Origin: Spirochaetaceae bacterium
Lineage (GTDB): Bacteria > Spirochaetota > Spirochaetia > DSM-27196 > SKKC01
NCBI GenBank assembly: GCA_003552745.1
Contig: PUOG01000163.1
Coordinates: 1 to 21,110, forward strand
Length of the DNA: 21,110 bases
Reading direction: 5' to 3'
In this document: one piece after another, positions 1 to 6,559 of the stretch
How positions within the stretch are numbered: position 1 is the first letter of the stretch
Layout: each line of letters opens with the position of its first letter
The notes under the pieces: generated by a model
Database searches by the model: none
What the model saw: the letters and a program-made list of their open reading frames with translations, nothing else
What the model was told of the DNA's origin: nothing
Translations under genes and position numbers: made by a program

Positions 1-398
1 ACATCACCCTGAATCCTTCGAAGGTCGATGCGGTCGACGAAATCTCCCGGATTACCGGCGGATACGGGTGCGATGTCTATATCGAGGCAACCGGACATCC
101 GCAGGCGGTCGAGCAGGGACTGCGAATGCTGCGGAAGCTGGGCACCTTCGTCGAGTTCAGCGTCATGCGTGAGCCGGTTTCGATCGACTGGACGATTATC
201 GGAGATACCAAGGAGCTCGACGTACTCGGCGCCCATCTCAGTCCGTACTGTTACCCAACCGCGATCAGGATGATCCGCGAGGGGCTCCTCCCGATGGAGC
301 AGATCATGACGCACGCGCTCGCGCTGGCTCGCTTCGAGGAGGGAATGCAGCTGGTCGCATCCGGAACCGAGTCGATCAAGGTGACACTCACCCCTTAA
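1..398 (+). CDS. Zinc-type (MDR) polyol/alcohol dehydrogenase, C-terminal part
   Basis: The gene enters from outside the window and is read in frame from base 3 to a TAA at 396-398, giving about 131 residues. It shows the second half of an MDR Rossmann domain: a beta-alpha segment with GGYGCDVYIEATG, then a hydrophobic strand (LRKLGTFVEF) and the C-terminal part of the catalytic domain. The stretch VLGAHLSPYCYPTAIRMI resembles sorbitol/threitol-type dehydrogenases such as erythritol/L-threitol dehydrogenase, which oxidise a polyol to a ketose with NAD. The zinc ligands and the GxGxxG cofactor loop would lie upstream and cannot be checked. It converges with the Gfo/Idh/MocA gene, with 13 bp between the two stop codons. 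The family call is solid; the substrate is a guess. Confidence 0.8.
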   Translation, partial: ITLNPSKVDAVDEISRITGGYGCDVYIEATGHPQAVEQGLRMLRKLGTFVEFSVMREPVSIDWTIIGDTKELDVLGAHLSPYCYPTAIRMIREGLLPMEQIMTHALALARFEEGMQLVASGTESIKVTLTP

Positions 399-405
399 CC
401 GACGT

Positions 406-419
406 GACACGTTAGTGTC
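406..419. terminator. Small hairpin between convergent genes
   Basis: A perfect 5-bp inverted repeat (GACAC, loop GTTA, GTGTC) lies between the stop of the dehydrogenase and the stop of the oxidoreductase, and overlaps the latter. There is no T-run on either strand, so it is at best a weak bidirectional terminator. Confidence 0.15.
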
Positions 420-1617
420 CGGGCAGATACTCCTTCGCTGCCGCCGTCCCGATTCGTTGAGCGAGGAAGTCGTGCGCGTCCACCGGCGCTCCCACCACCG
501 CTCCGTTGTCATAGGCACGCCCTGCCTCCAGCGAAGCGGTCGCGCACTCGCACACGAGCGTCGTATAGAACCCTGTCATGAACGGAGACCGCAGCGCGCG
601 AAGCTCTTCGACATCGATCTCACCGGTCCGAAACCGCAAGATGTTGCGGATGATCTTGCCGGGACAATCCATCCCATACCCGCCGACCATGCCGTCCTCC
701 TCGAAGGTCCGAAACGATACGTTGCGGTTCTCGATGCGGCTCGCGGTTGTCTCGCGAAACCCGTAGTGGTTGTCCCAGAGATCGAGCATTCCGTCGCTGA
801 ACACGAGCCGGCCCGATTGAACGGTCAGACAGTCGGCGGTGTTCGGCAGTGCCCAGCCGGTGATGATGTGACACGACGCGCCGCCCTCGAAAACGACCGT
901 CGTATCTACCAGATCGTAGCCGTTTACCGCGATCGGACGGAGCGACGGAAGTTTCTGGCGGTAGCCGGTTGCGCGCACCTCCACCGGCTTCAGGCGGGTG
1001 ATGTACATGAACGCATCGGCCATATGCGATGTCAGGAACGTAACCGGGCTGTTTCGCTCGGCAAAGTCGGGAGAAGAGAAGAAGCGCGGCTCGTGATTGG
1101 GATCGGCAACCATGAGCCGGTCGAGCATGTGAAAGGTTGCGCTCTGGAAACTCCCGTATACTCCGCCTGCGACACGCGCCCGCGCTTCTTTCACGACCGG
1201 ATCCTCGCGCTTGTGAAAATCCACTCCGAAAAAGCGCCCGGTTCGGCCGGCAGTCTCAGTTATGCGATGCACCTCTTCCACACGCTCGGCGGTCGGTTTG
1301 GGAACGATTACATCGAGTCCCGCCTCGAGGGCGGCAATCGACGGAGCGGCGTGCATGCTGTCGGGCGTATTCACCGCCACCGCATCCAGCGCGAATTTTC
1401 CGGCGGCGCGGGCGGCAAGCATCTCCTCATAGCCGGAGAAGCAGCGGTCGGACGGAACCTTCCATCGCCGCGAAAACTCTTTGAGCGATTCGGCATTGCT
1501 GTCACAGATCGCCTCTACGCTCACGGAGCGACTGTACTCACTGTGGAAGTACAGGTAGTGATAGATCTCACGCACGACCGAACCGGTCCCGATCACCCCA
1601 AGCCGCAGCGGTTCCAT
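412..1617 (-). CDS. Gfo/Idh/MocA-family NAD(P)-dependent oxidoreductase
   Basis: This 401-aa protein opens with the Rossmann signature GVIGTGSV (residues 8-15). It has PKP at 106-108 where the family has its EKP motif, and SHMAD (197-201), which supplies the usual catalytic-pocket His and Asp. The C-terminal half is the alpha/beta dimerisation domain. Family members oxidise or reduce sugars, inositols and amino-sugar derivatives in the cytoplasm, often as reversible C2/C3 ketone steps. The ATG at 1617 is preferred over the longer frame because GGGAGGTG sits just upstream and the Rossmann strand starts six residues in. It is divergent from the gene at 1685, with 67 bp between the starts. Glu is replaced by Pro in the EKP motif (P106), a variant seen in the family. 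Substrate unknown. Confidence 0.88.
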   Translation of the reverse strand: MEPLRLGVIGTGSVVREIYHYLYFHSEYSRSVSVEAICDSNAESLKEFSRRWKVPSDRCFSGYEEMLAARAAGKFALDAVAVNTPDSMHAAPSIAALEAGLDVIVPKPTAERVEEVHRITETAGRTGRFFGVDFHKREDPVVKEARARVAGGVYGSFQSATFHMLDRLMVADPNHEPRFFSSPDFAERNSPVTFLTSHMADAFMYITRLKPVEVRATGYRQKLPSLRPIAVNGYDLVDTTVVFEGGASCHIITGWALPNTADCLTVQSGRLVFSDGMLDLWDNHYGFRETTASRIENRNVSFRTFEEDGMVGGYGMDCPGKIIRNILRFRTGEIDVEELRALRSPFMTGFYTTLVCECATASLEAGRAYDNGAVVGAPVDAHDFLAQRIGTAAAKEYLPGH

Positions 1618-1635
1618 GAAACACCTCCCTGTTTC
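1618..1635 (-). promoter_or_regulatory. Inverted repeat enclosing the ribosome-binding site of the Gfo/Idh/MocA gene
   Basis: GAAACA and TGTTTC form a perfect 6-bp inverted repeat with a 6-nt loop. Read on the minus strand, the loop is the Shine-Dalgarno core GGGAGG of the oxidoreductase. It may be an operator half-site pair in the 67-bp divergent region or a weak mRNA hairpin; chance is also possible. Confidence 0.25.
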
Positions 1636-1684
1636 TCGCGATTGTCCTCTAAGCGTCGCGCACGTTACTCTGGCGGTCAAGCGT

Positions 1685-3079
1685 ATGTCGACGCAGCATA
1701 GTACGGACGAAGAGCGGTTTCAGTCACTAATAGACGGTTTGCCCCGGCTTACGAATCCTCGCGGGGAGCGGCTTCCCTTGAGAGGCTCGCGGCTCGAAGG
1801 GGAGCTCCCTCCCGACGACGGCCGGGCTCGCGAGATCCTCGCAGCGCTCGATGCACGCGGCATCGGTCTGTGCGCCCGGGTCAAACCGCACGACACCCGG
1901 TCGCTCGAGTGCGCGGTGCGCATGGGTCGGCTTCAACAGGAGCTCGACCTTCCGGTCGGCGTTCATGCAAGCGAGGCGCTGTACGGCTTCTTCAACGGTG
2001 CCGAACACACCCTCCACGTCGATTCACACGGCCGGTCGTTCTCCGATTCGAGTTTCGGCTCGCGCCGCATGGGTTGTCCCTTTCGCCTCGAATCGCGAAA
2101 GACCGAGATTCAGTCACAGATGCGCTCGATCTTCGAAGCGTACCGGAATGCGAGGATTGACGTTTCGTTCGTCTACTTCGACTGGGAGATCGACGGCCCC
2201 ATCGAATGGAACGGCGCCTGGGCGAGCGCGAAACGGTGCCGGGTATGCACGGAGCACCTTCCCGACCTCGCACAGAATTTCTTCGGGTTCCAGAAGCGCC
2301 TGCGCCGAATCCGGAGCCGGCTTCAGCGAGAATGCGCGGTGGACATCATCTCCCAGTACCATCCCAATGCGCTCGTCGGCAACTATGCCGTTTACCCGCA
2401 CGCAGGGATACGCTACTGGTACGACTACTTCGAGACTCTTCCCGACGGCGCGCCGTACATCGCCGATCAGTACGCCCGGTACCGGCCGTGGTACGAGCAC
2501 GAGTTCGATGAGGCCGGCTACACCTTTGCCAACCCGGTGATCTACACATGGTATCCGACGTGGAGCTGGTATCCGGGGTTCGAGGTTGATGATTATCGCT
2601 GGTTCTACAACATGCTTCTCGTCGCCTCGAACGCCGGCGCATCTACGCCCTCGGAGGTTCCACTCGTCCCGTGGGTTCACTGGCACACCACCGACGCTCC
2701 GGACGGGATGGAAGCGGTTCCGCAGATGAGCGAATGCGCATACCGCGAGCTCCTCGCCCACACATTTCTCCGGGGCGCCGATTCGTGGATGATGTGGTGC
2801 CCGGCCGGAGAGACGTTGAGCGAGCTGCAATTGCTTCAGAAGGCATACGACGAGGCCGGAGCCTGGCCGCAGTACGCCTCTCGCGGCACTCCGGTACTAT
2901 TCGAGGTTCCGCGGGAGCCCGGGCCGGTCGTTTCCGCCCGGCGCCGCGGCGGCACGCTGCTCGTGCGCCGCACCGATTTCACCGATACGACCGACGCAGT
3001 TCGCGTGCGGGTTGATGGGCGCACGCTCACCGTCCCCCGGAAGGACGGCGAGTATCAGGAGCTCCCGCTCGGCATGTGA
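1685..3079 (+). CDS. Unrecognised protein with TIM-barrel glycosidase-like features
   Basis: I do not recognise this 464-aa protein by name. It has no signal peptide and is rich in Trp and Tyr. The segment FVYFDWEIDGP (162-172) ends a hydrophobic strand with an Asp-Trp-Glu acidic pair, as in TIM-barrel glycosidases; GH56 hyaluronidases carry a comparable D-x-E after a barrel strand. Further strand-like aromatic blocks follow (YWYDYFE 244-250; PTWSWYPGFEVDDYRWFY 291-308; a hydrophobic strand with GADSWMMW 364-371). Residues about 402-464 look like a small beta-sandwich (TLLVRRTDF, VRVRVDGRTLTV). The ATG at 1685 is chosen because an earlier in-frame ATG at 1616 overlaps the start of the divergent gene. 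Its ribosome-binding site is weak. Its 3' end overlaps the convergent hydrolase gene by 25 bp. The glycosidase role is inference. Confidence 0.7.
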   Translation: MSTQHSTDEERFQSLIDGLPRLTNPRGERLPLRGSRLEGELPPDDGRAREILAALDARGIGLCARVKPHDTRSLECAVRMGRLQQELDLPVGVHASEALYGFFNGAEHTLHVDSHGRSFSDSSFGSRRMGCPFRLESRKTEIQSQMRSIFEAYRNARIDVSFVYFDWEIDGPIEWNGAWASAKRCRVCTEHLPDLAQNFFGFQKRLRRIRSRLQRECAVDIISQYHPNALVGNYAVYPHAGIRYWYDYFETLPDGAPYIADQYARYRPWYEHEFDEAGYTFANPVIYTWYPTWSWYPGFEVDDYRWFYNMLLVASNAGASTPSEVPLVPWVHWHTTDAPDGMEAVPQMSECAYRELLAHTFLRGADSWMMWCPAGETLSELQLLQKAYDEAGAWPQYASRGTPVLFEVPREPGPVVSARRRGGTLLVRRTDFTDTTDAVRVRVDGRTLTVPRKDGEYQELPLGM

Positions 3080-3933
3080 TCGAGAATATGCGCTCGAAGC
3101 TGCTTGTAGGAGAGCGCGCCGGTCGCATGACCCTTCTCGATTGTGGAGACCGGGTGTCCACGGTACGACTCCTTCTGTCGCTCGTACCTGACCAGCCGGT
3201 CATGTCGCGCCAATAGCGGGAAAACGTTGCCGTTCTCACCGGCGGCGAAACCGTCCTCGAAATTCAGGACCGCTTTGATCCTATCCGCCCACTCTTCTCG
3301 AGCACGAGGATCTACGGCCTTGCTGTACGCGGAATCCAGATACGCGTCTTCCATCGCGAGCCCCGCGAGCAACGGGGTGTATGAATCTGCGCTGTTGAAG
3401 TGTATGTGGTGGAGGTTGGTAATGAATCCTCCCAGGCTTGTTCCCGCGATCAGAATCCGCTCGATCTTCTTCTCCCTGCAGTGCTGCACGAGTCGCTCGA
3501 TCACCAGAACCGAAACGGCGAGCATGGCGGCGATATTGGCCAGGGTTCGAATGCCCGACTTAAAGTCCTTCATGTTGCGGTGGAACGGGGCGCGAACCAG
3601 GAAGAGATTCGCCGGAATCTCCATCTTGTGGATTGGAAAGATTCCCTTGAATCCGTAGTCGTACGGGGTCTCGGCGGCGCCATGATGGTAGATGACCGCC
3701 GGAGCATTCTCACCTATCCATTGGGCCAGTCGAAATCCCGCATCGAGCTCCCCCACCGCTGTCGCGGCGGCAAGCTCATATTCGCCTTCACCCTCGATCG
3801 CCGGCATGGTCAGTTCAACCTCGCGCAGGTGTTCCCCGACGGTGCCCGATTCGGCCCCATCCCGGAAGTACTTGGGCATGAACCGCGCTCCGAGACTCGT
3901 TGAGAATGAATCGATAAACCCGTGGATACTCAC
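3055..3933 (-). CDS. Alpha/beta hydrolase (probable esterase)
   Basis: This 292-aa cytoplasmic protein has the alpha/beta-hydrolase layout: an HG oxyanion region (YHHGAAE, 82-88), the nucleophile elbow AGTSLGG (163-169, Ser166), an acid residue after a later strand (Asp245 in ARHDRLV) and a C-terminal His269 in EKGHATG. All members of the Ser-Asp-His triad are therefore present and in order. In this sugar locus an ester-removing role on carbohydrate substrates is plausible but not shown. The start is GTG at 3933, preceded by a G-rich ribosome-binding region (GGGGAAG). A sigma70-like promoter lies about 40 bases further upstream, so the gene is probably transcribed separately from the GH2 pair. 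Residues 133-150 form a hydrophobic helix before the elbow and are not evidence of a membrane protein. Confidence 0.85.
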   Translation of the reverse strand: MSIHGFIDSFSTSLGARFMPKYFRDGAESGTVGEHLREVELTMPAIEGEGEYELAAATAVGELDAGFRLAQWIGENAPAVIYHHGAAETPYDYGFKGIFPIHKMEIPANLFLVRAPFHRNMKDFKSGIRTLANIAAMLAVSVLVIERLVQHCREKKIERILIAGTSLGGFITNLHHIHFNSADSYTPLLAGLAMEDAYLDSAYSKAVDPRAREEWADRIKAVLNFEDGFAAGENGNVFPLLARHDRLVRYERQKESYRGHPVSTIEKGHATGALSYKQLRAHILDHMPSGSS

Positions 3934-3972
3934 AGCTTCCCCTGCCCCCTTGACCCCGATGACTGTTCATTG

Positions 3973-4001
3973 ATTGTAGTCTCACTACTGCCGGCCGTCA
4001 T
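3973..4001 (-). promoter_or_regulatory. Candidate sigma70 promoter for the alpha/beta hydrolase
   Basis: On the minus strand, ATGACG (4001-3996), a 17-bp spacer and TACAAT (3978-3973) make a good sigma70-type match. It lies about 39 bases before the GTG start at 3933. It is one of the few AT-rich hexamers in this GC-rich interval. Confidence 0.4.
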
Positions 4002-4046
4002 GTGTGGCAAACGTCACGAGGGGATACTTTTCTTGTTCCCGGCGTC

Positions 4047-4070
4047 TCACCCTCGGTTTTTCACCCTCGG
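4047..4070. repeat. Short direct repeat, 10 bp twice
   Basis: TCACCCTCGG occurs at 4047-4056 and again at 4061-4070, separated by TTTT. The second copy contains the stop codon of the ATPase-like fragment on the minus strand. It may be a relic of a rearrangement junction or of slippage. Confidence 0.4.
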
Positions 4071-4141
4071 CGCAGACGTAACCCGTTCGCGATGCCCCCC
4101 AGGATCGATGCCTGGTGGATGAGCATGCCGGCGCCGTCGTT
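4061..4141 (-). pseudogene. C-terminal fragment resembling a metal P1B-type ATPase
   Basis: Immediately after the GH2 stop codon, another minus-strand frame reads a hydrophobic segment containing MLIHQASILGG and then NGLRLRR before a TGA at 4063-4061. P1B heavy-metal ATPases end with a last membrane helix of the pattern H-x-x-S-x-x-x-x-x-x-N-x-L-R-L, which this matches. Only about 25 residues remain and there is no start codon or catalytic domain, so it would be a relic. The GML-HQA part also resembles the C-terminus of shikimate dehydrogenase, a weaker alternative because the NGLRL ending is not explained. Short-fragment homology by eye is fragile. Confidence 0.35.
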
Positions 4142-6537
4142 CAGCTGGTCGCGCCGGACTCCGCGCTCACCGTCACCACCGCCGGCGCGACTCCGTCGCA
4201 CACCCCAGCGATCGTGATCTCGCCCGGCTCCCCGTCCGTTCGTACTACGGCCATCGCCCGCCCGTTATGCACGCGCCGGGTCGTCCCGACGTACGCCTCG
4301 TCGCTCTTCGGATCGCCGTTACCGACGGCAATGAGCGTCCCGGCGCCGCTTGCCGAAATGTGTACCCGGTCGCTCGCGCAGTGCACGACCGAGCCGTCGG
4401 CATCGACGAGCTCGACGGTCACGAAGCACAAGTCGCCGTACTCACTCCGGAGCGTCCGCCGGTCGGGCGTCAGCCGGATCGCGGCGACGGGTCCGGCCGT
4501 CCGCAGTTCGGTTCTCGAGCGTTCGATTCCGTCGCTGTATCCGATCGCGACCAGATCGCCCGCGGCGTAGGTCGTTTCGAAGGTCGCGGTGTAGCGGTGC
4601 TTTTGTCCGGCCGGCCGGCGTCCGAGTGATTTTCCGTTCAGAACGAGCTCGACCTCGTCATCGCGCGAGTAGACATCGATCACTATCGGATTGCCTTCGA
4701 ATCCCGGCCAGCTCCACGATGAGACCACATCGGGCCAGCCCCAGCGCGACACGACTCCGTCGAGGCCGTAGAAGTGCGGATCTTGTACCGCGATGTACGG
4801 AGCGGTCGCGATTCCCCAGACGCAGTCGCGGTAGTACGACTGCGGTCGTTTAAAGCCACAGATATCGATGTCACCGCAGTACGCCTGATTCCACGGGTAG
4901 TCGCCGAGGAAGGTCGTCTCGCCGTTGTACCAGACGTGTCCGATTCCCGCCTCGCCGAGGTAGTCGATCGCGGTCCAGACGAAATCGCCGATCACGTACG
5001 GGAGCCGCTCGGTCGCCTCCCAGTAGTCGTACACATCCTTCGGAAAGGTCTCTTCACCGCAGATGATCCGCTTCGGAAAGCGTTGCCCGTCCCCCTCGTA
5101 GCGATGCAGGAGATAATTGTACCCGACAACGTCGAGCGGTTCGGCGAACCGTTCGGTGAGCTCGCCCCAGTAGTCGCGCTCCCCGTCGCCTGTCGGTGCG
5201 GCGACATTCGCCGCGAGCCCGCTCGCGTCGGGGTCTTCCCACAGCCCGCAGAGCGCGTTGGTAATCGCACGCGTCGGGTCGAGCGATCGCACGCGGTCGG
5301 CGAGGAGTCGTGCATACTCATACCCGTCCGATCGTCCGTCACGCTCGATGATCTCGTTGCCGGTCGACCACATGATAATCGACGGGTGATTGCGGTCGCG
5401 GAGCACCATCGCATCGATGTCCGCCTTCCAATGAGCTTCGAATGCGACGCTGTAGTCGTTCGGGTTCTTTCCGTCGCGCCAGCAGTCGAACGCCTCGTCG
5501 ATCACGAGCATACCGAGTCTGTCGCACGCATCGAGAAACGCCGTCGACGGCGGGTTATGTGCCGTGCGTACCGCATTGAACCCCGATTCTTTCAGAAGCT
5601 CGATCTTGCGCTCCTCCGCCCGGTCGTATGCGGCGGACCCGAGCAGGCCGCAGTCGTGGTGGACACATCCACCCTTGAGCTTCATCCCGACACCGTTCAG
5701 CTCGAAGCCTGCGTCGCGATCGAACGATATCGACCGGATGCCGACATGCGTCTCGCGCCTGTCGATCGGCCGGCCGTCGACGAGCAGCTCGCTCTCCAAT
5801 GTATACAGGTAAGGGTCATCTATCGACCAGAGTCGTGCATTCGAAACCGACAGCCGGGCTCGTCCCACACCGGCCTCGAGGTCGGATTCGTCGGTTGCTA
5901 CACTCTCGCCCGCGGCGTCACGCAGCATCGATCGGACCCGCGCCGACTTCGGCGAGCCGCCGTTTCGGTGATCCTCGACAGTCGTCGTCACCTCGACGGT
6001 CGACTCGTCCGTCGAGACCTTCGGTGTCGTCACCGCGATACCCCACGGAGCGATGTGGAGCTCGGGAAGCACATGAAGACGCACGTGGCGGTAGATCCCC
6101 GATCCGCTGTACCAGCGGCTGTTCGGCATCGCGCTGTTGTTGACGGTGACCAGAAGCGTATTCTCTCCGCCGAAGCGCACGTGGCGGGTAAGATCACAGA
6201 AGAAGCTCGTATATCCGTACGGGTGGAAGCGAACGAAGTTCCGGTTCATTCGCACCGTCGCGTTCATGTATACGCCCTCGAACTCGACGACGATCCGATG
6301 CCCGGCCCATTCCTCGGGGATCTCGATCGCCTTTTCGTAGTGTGCGACTCCGCCGGGGAAGAATCCGTTCGCCGCTCCACCCGCCGCCTGGGGATCGCGC
6401 GCCTGGATGATGCTGAAATCGTGCGGCAGGTCGACCGACCTCCATTCGTTCGACTGGTTTCGGGTCTGCCCGTTCGCGGTCCAGCGAAATCGCCATCCGC
6501 GATCGATTGTCATCGGTTCCATAGTAATCCTCTCCAT
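4141..6537 (-). CDS. GH2 beta-glycosidase with DUF4982-type C-terminus (probable beta-galactosidase)
   Basis: This 798-aa protein has the full shorter-GH2 layout. It comprises a jelly-roll sugar-binding domain (about 8-165, with SGSGIYRHV), an Ig-like domain (about 168-270), and a TIM barrel (about 275-565). The DUF4982-like domain follows (about 590-680), then a C-terminal beta domain (about 690-790). The acid/base is Glu395 in TGNEI; the nucleophile is probably Glu496 in CGEETFP. Family members are retaining beta-galactosidases, with some beta-glucuronidases. No signal peptide is seen, so it should act in the cytoplasm on imported oligosaccharides. It starts 22 bp after the LacZ-type gene and is surely co-transcribed. 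Two in-frame ATGs (6537 and 6522) each carry their own ribosome-binding site because a 15-bp unit is duplicated. Confidence 0.93.
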   Translation of the reverse strand: MERITMEPMTIDRGWRFRWTANGQTRNQSNEWRSVDLPHDFSIIQARDPQAAGGAANGFFPGGVAHYEKAIEIPEEWAGHRIVVEFEGVYMNATVRMNRNFVRFHPYGYTSFFCDLTRHVRFGGENTLLVTVNNSAMPNSRWYSGSGIYRHVRLHVLPELHIAPWGIAVTTPKVSTDESTVEVTTTVEDHRNGGSPKSARVRSMLRDAAGESVATDESDLEAGVGRARLSVSNARLWSIDDPYLYTLESELLVDGRPIDRRETHVGIRSISFDRDAGFELNGVGMKLKGGCVHHDCGLLGSAAYDRAEERKIELLKESGFNAVRTAHNPPSTAFLDACDRLGMLVIDEAFDCWRDGKNPNDYSVAFEAHWKADIDAMVLRDRNHPSIIMWSTGNEIIERDGRSDGYEYARLLADRVRSLDPTRAITNALCGLWEDPDASGLAANVAAPTGDGERDYWGELTERFAEPLDVVGYNYLLHRYEGDGQRFPKRIICGEETFPKDVYDYWEATERLPYVIGDFVWTAIDYLGEAGIGHVWYNGETTFLGDYPWNQAYCGDIDICGFKRPQSYYRDCVWGIATAPYIAVQDPHFYGLDGVVSRWGWPDVVSSWSWPGFEGNPIVIDVYSRDDEVELVLNGKSLGRRPAGQKHRYTATFETTYAAGDLVAIGYSDGIERSRTELRTAGPVAAIRLTPDRRTLRSEYGDLCFVTVELVDADGSVVHCASDRVHISASGAGTLIAVGNGDPKSDEAYVGTTRRVHNGRAMAVVRTDGEPGEITIAGVCDGVAPAVVTVSAESGATS

Positions 6538-6547
6538 AGTAATCCTC
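6518..6547 (-). repeat. Exact 15-bp tandem duplication of ribosome-binding site plus start codon
   Basis: Two perfect head-to-tail copies of a 15-bp unit lie at 6518-6532 and 6533-6547. On the minus strand each copy reads GAGGATTACTATGGA, that is a GAGG ribosome-binding core, six bases, and an ATG. Both ATGs are in frame with the GH2 gene, since 15 is a multiple of three, giving starts at 6537 and 6522. Confidence 0.9.
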
Positions 6548-6559
6548 CATTCTCGCCGG

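Noticed and set aside
415..1701. A 428-codon plus-strand open frame opposite the Gfo/Idh/MocA gene
   Set aside because: Antisense shadow: the minus strand has the Rossmann motif and a strong ribosome-binding site, while the plus-strand product shows no recognisable motif.
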